Part shown: in pieces, positions 24,331-33,168 of the stretch
Layout of the letters: every line of letters begins with the position of its first letter
Numbering within the stretch: position 1 is the first letter of the stretch
DNA from: an uncultured Paracoccaceae bacterium
GTDB taxonomy: Bacteria; Pseudomonadota; Alphaproteobacteria; Rhodobacterales; Rhodobacteraceae
Reading direction: 5' to 3'
Assembly: GCA_913041145.1 (NCBI GenBank)
Contig: CAJWHE010000007.1
Coordinates: 1-64,000, forward strand
Length of the DNA: 64,000 bases
The notes under the pieces: generated by a model
The model's input: only the letters and a program-made list of their open reading frames with translations
What the model was told of the DNA's origin: nothing
Database searches by the model: none
Position numbers and translations under genes: made by a program

Positions 24331-25757
24331 CTAATTGTAAAGGTAATTTAGAAGACGCATTAGTCACAGCAACAAGGGACTATGAGTCCCCAGATGGATA
24401 CTTTAAAAAACTTTCTAACTTAGTGTCCTTTAGAACTGAAAGCCAACTACCTGAAAGTACTTCGGTCTTATATGATTATATCTTTAAAGGAGTAGGTCCT
24501 TTATTTAAAGAGTTAGGTTACTCATTGGAAGTATTTGAAAATCCAATTGTAGGGCTTGGCCCAATTTTGTTAGCAGAACGTAACGAAGAATCTCCTCTTA
24601 CTGTCTTAGGCTATGGCCATGGAGATGTTATTCATGGACAAGATTCTCAATGGAATAACGATAGAAGCCCTTGGGAGTTAAGCTTTGAGGGTGATAAAAT
24701 CTATGGTCGTGGAACAGCAGATAATAAAGGCCAACACCTTGCACATATCAGTGCCCTTAAGGCCATTCTTAAGACTCGTGGAAAGTTAGGCTTTAACCAC
24801 CGTTTTATAATTGAAATGGGAGAAGAGAATGGATCACTTGGTTTTAGAAATTTGGTTCAGAAAAATTTAAAAAAATTTTCTGCTGATGTTTTTTTTGCCT
24901 CTGATGGACCTAGAACTGAATACAATCGTCCAAATATAACGCTTGGAAACCGAGGTGTTATTAATTTTGATTTAAGTTGTAACTTGAGGCAAGGTGGTCA
25001 TCACTCAGGGAATTGGGGTGGATTATTAGCTAACCCCGCTATTGTTTTAGCAAATGCAATAGCAAGCATTATTGATGGCAAAGGTGTGCTAAAAGTAGAT
25101 TCCCTTATTCAAAAAAATATTCCTAAATCTGTTAGAAATGCCCTAAAAGGTATTTTGAGAGATGGAGGTCCAAATTCTCCTATAATTAATAAAAATTGGG
25201 GCCCAATAAACCGAACAACTATTGAAAAAGTAACAGCTAGTAATACTTTTGAAGTATTGAGCTTTAGTTCTGGAAATGCACTTAATCCAGTAAATGCGGT
25301 ACCACCAAAAGCTATAGCGGCGTGCCAAGTACGTTTTGTTATTGGGACAAAACTGAACGATATTATACCTACTATTCGGGCGCATTTAGATAAAAATAAC
25401 TTTGAACAGATAGAAATTTGTAAACCATTAGAGTGTAATAGTATTGCTTTTGAAGCTACTAGAACAGATCCAGATAATTTATTTGCACAGTGGGTCCGGT
25501 CCATAGTGTCAAAGTCTACTGACTTAGAATGTGGAATACTTCCAAATTCAGCTGGGTCTAATATGACTGAAGTAATTCAATACGATTTAAAGATTCCAAT
25601 TGTGTGGTTGCCGTTAAGCTATGCAGGATGTTCCCAACACGCACCGAATGAACACATAATTAAGCCATTAATGCGCGAAGGTATAAGAACCGTAACGGAG
25701 GTTTATTGGCATATGGGTGAAGAACACAATAATGTGAAAAAAATTTCTAGATATTAA
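24327..25757 (+). CDS. M20 family metallopeptidase (tandem copy 2)
   Basis: A 476-residue paralogue of the preceding gene. Shared blocks include LGYGHGDVIHG, YGRGTADNKGQH, MGEENGSLGF, FASDGPR, GGHHSGNWGG and SYAGCSQHAPNEHI, with all metal ligands kept, so both copies should be active. It starts with GTG overlapping the previous stop (GTGA), which indicates coupled translation and perhaps a mixed enzyme pair. Many differences outside the motifs suggest an old duplication with split substrate ranges. Its last 4 bp overlap the end of the convergent OYE gene. Confidence 0.86.
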   Translation: MTNCKGNLEDALVTATRDYESPDGYFKKLSNLVSFRTESQLPESTSVLYDYIFKGVGPLFKELGYSLEVFENPIVGLGPILLAERNEESPLTVLGYGHGDVIHGQDSQWNNDRSPWELSFEGDKIYGRGTADNKGQHLAHISALKAILKTRGKLGFNHRFIIEMGEENGSLGFRNLVQKNLKKFSADVFFASDGPRTEYNRPNITLGNRGVINFDLSCNLRQGGHHSGNWGGLLANPAIVLANAIASIIDGKGVLKVDSLIQKNIPKSVRNALKGILRDGGPNSPIINKNWGPINRTTIEKVTASNTFEVLSFSSGNALNPVNAVPPKAIAACQVRFVIGTKLNDIIPTIRAHLDKNNFEQIEICKPLECNSIAFEATRTDPDNLFAQWVRSIVSKSTDLECGILPNSAGSNMTEVIQYDLKIPIVWLPLSYAGCSQHAPNEHIIKPLMREGIRTVTEVYWHMGEEHNNVKKISRY

Positions 25758-26827
25758 GAAAAACGTTCAGCCCTTTGATATTGCGATGGTATAGAAGAGG
25801 AAGCATTGAGCGCTTTTGCTGCTTTCCAAGTCCAGCGTGGATCCCTAAGGAATTCCCTTGCAAGGGCAACCATATCAGCTTGACCAGTTCTAATAATGGA
25901 ATCAGCCTGAATTGGTTCAGTAATCATACCAACCGCAATAACTTGAGCACCAGTTTCTTTTCGAATATGAGCCGCCATGCTAGTTTGATATGCGTTCCCA
26001 AGAGGTATTTTTTGTTTAGTAGAAATTCCTCCGCTTGAAACATGGATAGAATCACATCCGCTCTCAATTAATAATTTACTAAATTTAGTGGTTTGATCAA
26101 GATCCCAACCCCCATCTACCCAGTCCGTGGCCGACACTCTCATGATAAGTGGGATTTCACTTGGTAAAACCTCTTTTACTGCTTCCAGAATCTCTAATGG
26201 ATACCTAATACGATTGTCAAAGGATCCTCCATATGAATCTATTCTCTCATTACATATAGGCGATAGAAATTGGTGCAGTAGATATCCATGTGCACAATGT
26301 AGTTCAACAGCATCAACCCCCATCCTCACAGATCTCAGTGTTGCTTCAACAAACTTATCTTTTATCCGCTTTAATCCTAATTCATCTAATTCTACTGGTG
26401 TATGCCACCCTTCAGAAAATGCATTTGATGAGGAACTATAGGTTAACCAGCTATCCTCTTTGTTTAAAGCGTTTCCCCCTTCCCAAGGGCGTTGAGAAGA
26501 AGCTTTTCTGCCTGCGTGCCCCAGTTGAATTGCAACTTTACTATGGCCTACACTTTTACAAAACTTTATGACCCTTTGCATTTCTTTTTCATTTTCATCT
26601 GAATAAAGACCAGTACACCCATGGGTTATTCTACCAGCTGCTTCCACAGCAGTCGCTTCAATTGTTATCAGTCCTGGCCCACCAATTGCAATTTGTCCTA
26701 AATTTACTAAATGCCAGTCGTTCATTGTTCCTGAAACTGCTGAGTACTGACACATTGGAGCAACATTTATCCGGTTTTCTAGTGTTAAACTTCCCATTGT
26801 AATTTTATCAAAAAGGCCTACTGACAT
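25754..26827 (-). CDS. Old yellow enzyme family NADH:flavin oxidoreductase, YqjM-like
   Basis: A 357-residue FMN-binding TIM-barrel ene-reductase. The start VAPMCQYSAVSGTMNDWH has the Cys and Tyr of the YqjM branch, QLGHAGRKASSQRPWEGG (about 121-138) is the classic FMN/substrate loop, LHCAHGYLLHQFLSP (about 177-191) holds the conserved HGYLLHQF motif, and the barrel ends with ARGFLRDP-like AREFLRDPRWTWKAA. Such enzymes reduce activated C=C bonds of unsaturated carbonyls with NAD(P)H. I start at ATG 26827, with AAGGA 8 bases upstream; the TTG just before it is less likely. The physiological substrate is unknown. Confidence 0.93.
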   Translation of the reverse strand: MSVGLFDKITMGSLTLENRINVAPMCQYSAVSGTMNDWHLVNLGQIAIGGPGLITIEATAVEAAGRITHGCTGLYSDENEKEMQRVIKFCKSVGHSKVAIQLGHAGRKASSQRPWEGGNALNKEDSWLTYSSSSNAFSEGWHTPVELDELGLKRIKDKFVEATLRSVRMGVDAVELHCAHGYLLHQFLSPICNERIDSYGGSFDNRIRYPLEILEAVKEVLPSEIPLIMRVSATDWVDGGWDLDQTTKFSKLLIESGCDSIHVSSGGISTKQKIPLGNAYQTSMAAHIRKETGAQVIAVGMITEPIQADSIIRTGQADMVALAREFLRDPRWTWKAAKALNASSSIPSQYQRAERFS

Positions 26828-26973
26828 CAAAAAAATCCTTACATATATATTTTGTGTATATTTTCTTATTAAACTATAAGAAAGTAAATCAATAACTGCA
26901 TAAAATATTTAAATGACTATGGCAAAGCTTAAATAGCCGTTATATTATTTTGCTGTAACCTTGGAGACAATAA

Positions 26974-28479
26974 TTGGACATTGATAACAAAAGTAATATT
27001 AATAACCATGAAAAGTTATTGAAAAAAGATTTTGCTAAATTGAATTATCCAATTAAAAACTGGGTTCCGACGACTCTAGGACCAAACAAACTACCTTTAC
27101 TTGACGTTCTTGTAATTGGCGGTGGAATGAATGGTTTAGCCGCCTCATTTTCTTTACGTGCACAGGGTATTCAAAATATTAGACAAGTTGATCAACAGCC
27201 ATTAGGGCAGACTGGCCCATGGTTGAACTTTGCTAGGATGGAATATTTAAGATCGCCAAAACACTTAACTGGACCTAGCCTAAATATTCCCAATCTAACC
27301 TACAGAGCTTGGTGGGAGGCCGTAAATAGCGGATATAGTTGGGAGGATGTTGGGTTCATAAAACGTGAGGACTGGGCAACTTACCTTAGATGGTTTGAAA
27401 AAGTAACTGGTTCAAAGGTTGAATACGACACAAAGGTTACCAACATTGAAATTGGAGATAATAAAAAAAATACAAATTCTGATCTTATTAACTACTACAG
27501 TGTTGATTTAATTAATACTCATAATTCACTGAAAAATAACGTTAAAAATTCTATTGAAAGAATTTATACTCGCTATATAGTTCTTGCAAATGGTAGAGAG
27601 GGGTTGGCACAGCCGAGGGTGCCAAAACTACTAAAAAATTTAGGATCAAAAAAAGTTTTTCACTCATCTTCAAAAATTAACTTCTCTTCATTCAAAGGTA
27701 AGACTGTTGTCGTAGTGGGAGTTGCCGCCTCCGCACTTGATAATGCTGCTTGTGCTGCTGAAGCTGGAGCGTCTGTTACTGTTGTAGCAAGATCACCAAA
27801 AATGCCATTACTAAACAAAATGAAACAAACAGTATATCCTGGATTTGCAGAAGGTTTTTATTCACTACGCGATACAGAAAAACTGGACTGGATGACCCAC
27901 ATTCAAAATCAACGAATAGCCCCTCCAAAGCATACCGTAGAAAGAGTTAGTAAATTAAATATAAAGCTAATGTTGGGAAGTGAAATAGAAAGCCTTAGAG
28001 AGACAAAATCAAATTTAAAATTAACAATCTCAACTGGAAAAATTAAGACAAATATGACTGCCGATTTCATTATTTTGGGCACAGGTTTCGTAATCGATCT
28101 AAATAAAGTTCCAGAGTTGAAAAAACTTTCAAAAGATATTTTGTTATGGCGCAATGTTCTCAAAGAGGTATCAAATGAAAATACCCAAACTAATGAACTG
28201 TTAAGTTTCCCCTATCTTGGAAAGAACTTTCAACTTAAATCAATCGACCCCTCAAAAAATATGATACTAGGAAATATACGATGCTTTAATCATGCTGCTC
28301 AATTATCATTGGGGAACTTAGCCAATGATATTCCACATAGTTCAGAAGGTGCTCAAAGGTTGGCAAAAAGTATTGCTGCTGATCTGTTTGAAGAAGACAA
28401 AAAAGTCCACTTCGAAAGATTAAAAAATTATACTGAAGTAGAAATTAATGGTTCTGAATGGTCTGAGATCCCAGATTAG
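26974..28479 (+). CDS. FAD-dependent, NAD(P)-binding oxidoreductase
   Basis: The 501-residue protein has two dinucleotide-binding folds. The first is VLVIGGGMNGLAASFSLRAQG (split near residues 45-65) for FAD; the second, VVVVGVAASALDNAACAAEA (about 246-265), for NAD(P)H has a GxAxS variant rather than the usual GxGxxG. IILGTGFVIDL (about 366-376) matches the ATG motif of flavin monooxygenases such as the CzcO, SidA and Baeyer-Villiger group, so a monooxygenase-like role is possible. The start is TTG at 26974, supported by GGAG 7 bases upstream. Its end overlaps that of hyuB by 4 bp, tail to tail. Confidence 0.75.
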   Translation: MDIDNKSNINNHEKLLKKDFAKLNYPIKNWVPTTLGPNKLPLLDVLVIGGGMNGLAASFSLRAQGIQNIRQVDQQPLGQTGPWLNFARMEYLRSPKHLTGPSLNIPNLTYRAWWEAVNSGYSWEDVGFIKREDWATYLRWFEKVTGSKVEYDTKVTNIEIGDNKKNTNSDLINYYSVDLINTHNSLKNNVKNSIERIYTRYIVLANGREGLAQPRVPKLLKNLGSKKVFHSSSKINFSSFKGKTVVVVGVAASALDNAACAAEAGASVTVVARSPKMPLLNKMKQTVYPGFAEGFYSLRDTEKLDWMTHIQNQRIAPPKHTVERVSKLNIKLMLGSEIESLRETKSNLKLTISTGKIKTNMTADFIILGTGFVIDLNKVPELKKLSKDILLWRNVLKEVSNENTQTNELLSFPYLGKNFQLKSIDPSKNMILGNIRCFNHAAQLSLGNLANDIPHSSEGAQRLAKSIAADLFEEDKKVHFERLKNYTEVEINGSEWSEIPD

Positions 28480-30299
28480 CTTTTATACGTATCTTCGCGG
28501 TCGTCAGTGGCATTATAAAAATCTCTTCTATGAAACATTTTTTTTGATGTTAAAACAGTTTTTCTTTTCTTAGCAGTTTCCGTTTCATTAACGTTTCTTT
28601 GATCTTTTGTCAGAACAACACCATAATCTTTTTTGGCACTTTCAGGTGAGACTTTACCATCAAGAACATCATTTAGGACGTCTGATGCTTTCCGATCATA
28701 AGGAGATCCCCAGCCCCCGCCACCGGGTGTGATAATTCGAACAAGATCACCATACTTTAATTTATTACCATCACTAAGGGGTTTCAATTCAACAGGTTTT
28801 GAGATGTCTGGATTTATTATCACTTTTCCCTCACCACCAGATAAGCCACCGTTAACGCCAAATGCTGGGTATTTACAGTTATCGATCCTAATTCCAAGAG
28901 TCATTTCATCAAGTAAGACTCTCACATCTCTGACGATTCCACACCCTCCGCGATACTGCCCAGGCCCACCAGAATCCTTATGGAAAGAGAAGCTTTCAAT
29001 CTCTACCCCAAATTCCATTTCAGCAAACTCAATCGGATAATTCTCTTGCGCCACGTAATAGACTGCGTCTAAGCCATCTGCAAAACTCCGTGCACCATAC
29101 CCAACTGACAGTCCTTCAATGCAAAGTTCTTCTCCGCCACTAGCAGACTTTCCTCTTAGGTAATATAAGACATAAACTGGTGACGCAGCAGAAGATTTTC
29201 CATCAGTAGCCTGCGCTAACGCTCCAAATAAACAAGAGTTAACACGAAACATTGAGTGTGATCTCAGTCCCAATGGCGCTGGGGAAATTGGATTCAAAAG
29301 GCTCCCAGGACGCGTCTTAACATCACTTATTGCACGTTGAAAGCCTGCATTCATGCCAACGTTTGGGTCGTGTTGTGTTAAGAATAAACCAAGCATAAAT
29401 TTAGGCACACTGTCGTGCATAACAAAGTTAATTGGACCTGTTGCTTGTTTTTCTGTTTGAGAAAAATCTAAACTAAGGTTACCATTTTTATGAGTCATAG
29501 CTAAATCTATAAAATAACTATCATCCGTAACTGCATCACTATCAATTCGATCTCTGAAAAACCATTCTCCTTCAGGAATCCTGTTTGAAATTTCTGATTC
29601 AATTGCAAATTGTGTTTGTTGGATAATTTCTTCAAAAGCTTGTTCCAAAGCAATCGATCCATGTCGTTTAATAATTGCTTCAACTCTGTGCTTACCAAGA
29701 TCACAGGCTGCCATTATACTGTTTAAATCTCCCTCTAACAAATCTGGAAATCTTGTATTTTGAATAAAAATCCGAAAGACTTCTTCATTTCGAATTCCGT
29801 TTCGAATAATTCTTACTGGTGGAATCATTATTCCCTCCTGAAATACGGAGGTTGCTGTTGGGCTTATGGATCCCGGAACCGCACCACCAATATCCCATAA
29901 ATGACCCCAACACTCAACAAAAGCTACAAGTTTTCCATCAGAAAAAACCGGTGTAATGAAAACCATATCTGGTAAGTGGCTTACAGCGCCGTTGGTAAAG
30001 TATGGATCATTGTACCAGTAAACATCACCATCAATCATAGTATTGATTGGATAAACTTTTAGTACAGATTCTAATAGGTTGCCGGCCAATGTTAAACTCG
30101 TAGAAACTACTAACTCTCCATCACGATTAAGGATTGCAGTGAAGAAATCTTTTTTCTCTCTGATAAAAGGTGACATAGAGGTACGTGTAATAACGGCTTC
30201 CATTTCCCTTCGTGCTGCTGTTAGCCCTCCTTTTATAAGCTCAAAGACTATTCTATCACTTGCCTTTACAGTCAGTATTTGGGCGTCCGACTTACTCAT
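28476..30299 (-). CDS. hyuB: Hydantoinase B/oxoprolinase family protein (pair 1)
   Basis: A 607-residue HyuB subunit, which works with HyuA in ATP-dependent opening of cyclic amides (N-methylhydantoin, 5-oxoproline, caprolactam) or, in related carboxylases, carboxylation of ketones. Family features are the N-terminal TAARREMEAVITRTSMSPF-type segment (about 28-46), DGDVYWYNDPYFTNGAVSHLPD with the metal-site Asp and His residues (around 95-116), and GGGGWGSPYDR (about 524-534) near the end. GGGAG lies before the ATG, which sits 8 bp inside the end of the partner hyuA gene. It is the last gene of the IclR-led operon. Confidence 0.92.
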   Translation of the reverse strand: MSKSDAQILTVKASDRIVFELIKGGLTAARREMEAVITRTSMSPFIREKKDFFTAILNRDGELVVSTSLTLAGNLLESVLKVYPINTMIDGDVYWYNDPYFTNGAVSHLPDMVFITPVFSDGKLVAFVECWGHLWDIGGAVPGSISPTATSVFQEGIMIPPVRIIRNGIRNEEVFRIFIQNTRFPDLLEGDLNSIMAACDLGKHRVEAIIKRHGSIALEQAFEEIIQQTQFAIESEISNRIPEGEWFFRDRIDSDAVTDDSYFIDLAMTHKNGNLSLDFSQTEKQATGPINFVMHDSVPKFMLGLFLTQHDPNVGMNAGFQRAISDVKTRPGSLLNPISPAPLGLRSHSMFRVNSCLFGALAQATDGKSSAASPVYVLYYLRGKSASGGEELCIEGLSVGYGARSFADGLDAVYYVAQENYPIEFAEMEFGVEIESFSFHKDSGGPGQYRGGCGIVRDVRVLLDEMTLGIRIDNCKYPAFGVNGGLSGGEGKVIINPDISKPVELKPLSDGNKLKYGDLVRIITPGGGGWGSPYDRKASDVLNDVLDGKVSPESAKKDYGVVLTKDQRNVNETETAKKRKTVLTSKKMFHRRDFYNATDDREDTYKS

Positions 30300-32358
30300 T
30301 AGTACACTCCCTAATTAGTAAGTTTCCAAACTTATCTACTTTAAGTTTCTGATCTTTGAGTATCAAAGTCGTTGAATCCAGTTGATCAATTATTGCTGGC
30401 CCCAAAATTTCATGACCATCTAAAAGAGTTTCCCTGTTAAAAACAGGTACATTTTCATATCCAGCTTGATCAATTACAACTCGCCTAACAGATTTATTTT
30501 TTGGTTCGTTGCCATCTGATTTCATAATTAAGGGCGGGCCAATATGGTCTGATTTACCCAATGCTTGAACTCGTAAATTTATTATTTCAACTGGAGAGCT
30601 GTCATCTGAAAAAGTGTACAATTGCTTATGTAAATCATGAAACTCTTTTACAGCTGTCTGGGTTGTTTGCTTGGTAACCAAGCCTGGAGGAAAGTTAACA
30701 GTTAGTTCTGTTCCCTGCCCTGCATATCTTAAGTCGACTGCACGATTTATTACTCTTCGATTCAGTGAAACACGATCTTCCGATAGACGAAGTTGGGCAC
30801 TTTTTTCTAAATCCTCAAAGACCAAGTTCATTGCATTGTAATCATAATTGTTAGCTCGTTGTAGCTTTGTTAATGCAAAATCATATTTTAAGTCAGTCGT
30901 AAGCAGCCCATTTGCACATAAGATCCCTGGGTACCTTGGAATTAGTAAACCACTAGCAGAAAGTAATCTCATCAAATCACCACCGTGAACAGGGCCCGCA
31001 CCACCAAAGGCAGTCAATATAAAGTCTGCTGGGTTTAACCCACGCTCAACAGACATTAGTTTTAACGCTCCATGCATGGTTTCATTAACAATTTTAATTA
31101 TTCCTAAGCTGGCTTCAAGTACGTTTGTGCCCAGTGGTTTCGCTACAAATTCATCAATTGCTTTGTAAGCGGCATTCTCGTCTAAAGGCACAGTCCCTCC
31201 TAACAAGTGAGGAGGAATTCTACCTAGTATTAAATTAGCGTCTGTTACTGTTGGACGAGTGCCACCTAGATTGTATGCTGCAGGACCCGGTGTTGCCCCA
31301 GCACTTTCTGGTCCAACTAATATAGCACCATTTTTTGCAACAGATGCAATAGATCCACCGCCAGCTCCAATTGTATGAATGTCAATTATAGGTAGGGCTA
31401 AAGGTTGATGATTGATCCGAGCTCCAGTGCTTGTTTGCAACATGCCGCCTTTAACCAAAGCTACATCTGCACTAGTCCCGCCCATATCAATCGTAATAAG
31501 GTTTTTGTACCCCGCTATTTTACCCGTATATGCAGCACCACTCATACCTGCAGCAGGTCCAGATAATGCCATATGTACACCATATTTAGCAGCTTCTTTT
31601 GGGGTAAAAATACCTCCATTTGATTTCATAATGAATAAAGGTGAAGTAATCTTTAAGTTCTCAAGTTCAGACGTAAGCTCTTTCATATAAGAGCCAACAA
31701 TCGGTTGGACAGATGCATTTATAACCGTTGCCATTGCTCTCTCATACTCCCTAAAGATAGGAAGAACTTCAAAGGAAAGTGAAATTTCAATATTTGGTAA
31801 CAGCTTTCTTAACTCTTTCCCTAACTTTTTTTCATGTGTTGGGTTCGCGTAGGAATGCATGAGTGAAATTGCAACAGCGTTATAATGTTCTTCTTTTAAA
31901 ACTTTAACTATATTATTTAAATTACTGATATCTATAGGTAAAATTATAGTTCCATCGTGACGAATTCTTTCTGAAATTTCAAAGATGTCTCGAGGTTTTA
32001 TTGGACGATTTGGTTTGATCCATCCATAAAGGTTCGACTCTCTTGGTATTTCTGCTCTACCAATTTCCAAAACATGTCGAAATCCCTTAGTAGTGATTAG
32101 TGCTGTTTTTGCACTTTTATTCTCCAATATTGCATTTGTAACTACAGTTGACCCATGTAAAACTACCTCTACTGAACTTGGATCAACACCTGCCAACTTC
32201 AAAACCTTAGTGACACTCTTGATAAAACCTTGTGAAGGATTGTTGGGAGTGGAGGCTGTTTTAGCAACCTTAAATACTTCCCCCTTTTTGTTAGCGATCA
32301 CAGAATCGGTAAAGGTACCACCGATATCAATTGCTATTGAAAAGTCTTTACCTTCCAA
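30292..32358 (-). CDS. hyuA: Hydantoinase/oxoprolinase A family protein (pair 1)
   Basis: A 688-residue HyuA subunit carrying the ATP-binding actin-like fold. It opens with AIDIGGTFTDSVI (about 9-21), the phosphate-binding loop, followed by VLHGSTVVTNAI (about 65-76), ITIDMGGTSADVALV (second phosphate loop, near residue 288), IGAGGGSIA and FGGAGPVHG (near residue 445). HyuA phosphorylates or activates the ring amide for opening by HyuB. The start is TTG at 32358, with GGAGG 8 bases upstream, just after the SDR stop codon. It differs widely from the second HyuA at 35180-37237, so the pairs probably handle different substrates or successive steps. Confidence 0.92.
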   Translation of the reverse strand: MEGKDFSIAIDIGGTFTDSVIANKKGEVFKVAKTASTPNNPSQGFIKSVTKVLKLAGVDPSSVEVVLHGSTVVTNAILENKSAKTALITTKGFRHVLEIGRAEIPRESNLYGWIKPNRPIKPRDIFEISERIRHDGTIILPIDISNLNNIVKVLKEEHYNAVAISLMHSYANPTHEKKLGKELRKLLPNIEISLSFEVLPIFREYERAMATVINASVQPIVGSYMKELTSELENLKITSPLFIMKSNGGIFTPKEAAKYGVHMALSGPAAGMSGAAYTGKIAGYKNLITIDMGGTSADVALVKGGMLQTSTGARINHQPLALPIIDIHTIGAGGGSIASVAKNGAILVGPESAGATPGPAAYNLGGTRPTVTDANLILGRIPPHLLGGTVPLDENAAYKAIDEFVAKPLGTNVLEASLGIIKIVNETMHGALKLMSVERGLNPADFILTAFGGAGPVHGGDLMRLLSASGLLIPRYPGILCANGLLTTDLKYDFALTKLQRANNYDYNAMNLVFEDLEKSAQLRLSEDRVSLNRRVINRAVDLRYAGQGTELTVNFPPGLVTKQTTQTAVKEFHDLHKQLYTFSDDSSPVEIINLRVQALGKSDHIGPPLIMKSDGNEPKNKSVRRVVIDQAGYENVPVFNRETLLDGHEILGPAIIDQLDSTTLILKDQKLKVDKFGNLLIRECTNE

Positions 32359-32359
32359 G

Positions 32360-33136
32360 CTAAGGGCCTCCTGTTACCGCTAAAGTTTGACCAGTAACCC
32401 ACTCAGCTAAGTCTGAAGCAAAAAACATTGTGGCATTTGCAATATCCTCAGGTCTTCCAACTCTTCGCAATGCAATAGATTTTACTAATGCGTCCTGTCC
32501 AGCTTTTCCATAGGAGTTCCACTGTTTTATGTAATCAGGGCTTGTAGGCATAAAGCCTGGGGCTACTGAGTTAACAGTAATTCCAAATTGACCAAGTTCA
32601 GCTGCAAGCTGTTTAACCAAACCAATCTGAGCTGCTTTTGCAGTTCCATAACTTTGTATTCCTGTTAACGAAACACCAATCCCTGCTCGACTGGAAATAA
32701 CAATTATTCTGCCTTTTCCAGCTCTCTTCATTCCTGGCACGACAGCTCTAGCAATGTTAAAACTGCCATCTAGATTTACTGATTGAATTATACGCCAGTC
32801 CTCATCTGTAACGTCCTCAATTGGCGTTTTGACTCGTGAACGTACTCCTCCAGCGGAATGAACTGCAACATCTACTGACCCTGAGATCGAAACAGCCTCT
32901 ATATCAGTGACTACTTTTTTTACAGCAATAGGATCTGTTATGTCACAGTGGACACAAGAAATTCTTGAAGAAATATTATCTGGTAATCCTTTGGTTATTT
33001 CACCAAGTAAACCCTCTTCAATATCTAACGCCCAGACTTTTGCTCCATTTTTAGCAAATTCTCTAACGATGGAACGCCCTATTCCTCTGACACCTCCAGT
33101 AACTAGTACTGAAGATCCCTCAAAACTAATTGTCAT
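32360..33136 (-). CDS. SDR-family oxidoreductase in the hydantoinase operon
   Basis: A 258-residue classical short-chain dehydrogenase with VTGGVRGIGRSI (about 12-23) for NAD(P) binding, DVAVHSAGG (about 88-96, where NNAG is usual), VISSRAGIG with the catalytic Ser near 147, and Tyr-Lys in SYGTAKAAQ (about 161-169), ending VTGQTLAVTGGP. The HSAGG and AVTGGP variants are less common than the standard forms. GGAGG lies 8 bases before the ATG. It sits between the two HyuA/HyuB pairs and overlaps neither, so it is part of the same transcript and probably acts on a hydroxy or keto group of the same substrate family. Confidence 0.9.
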   Translation of the reverse strand: MTISFEGSSVLVTGGVRGIGRSIVREFAKNGAKVWALDIEEGLLGEITKGLPDNISSRISCVHCDITDPIAVKKVVTDIEAVSISGSVDVAVHSAGGVRSRVKTPIEDVTDEDWRIIQSVNLDGSFNIARAVVPGMKRAGKGRIIVISSRAGIGVSLTGIQSYGTAKAAQIGLVKQLAAELGQFGITVNSVAPGFMPTSPDYIKQWNSYGKAGQDALVKSIALRRVGRPEDIANATMFFASDLAEWVTGQTLAVTGGP

Positions 33137-33168
33137 TTGGTAGCCTCCATTAAATTGCTTACAAAAAC

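Noticed and set aside
28476-28479. Four-base tail overlaps of convergent genes (also at 25754-25757) as possible frameshift or annotation errors
   Set aside because: Both genes in each pair are full length with intact C-terminal family sequence; tight packing is normal in this window.
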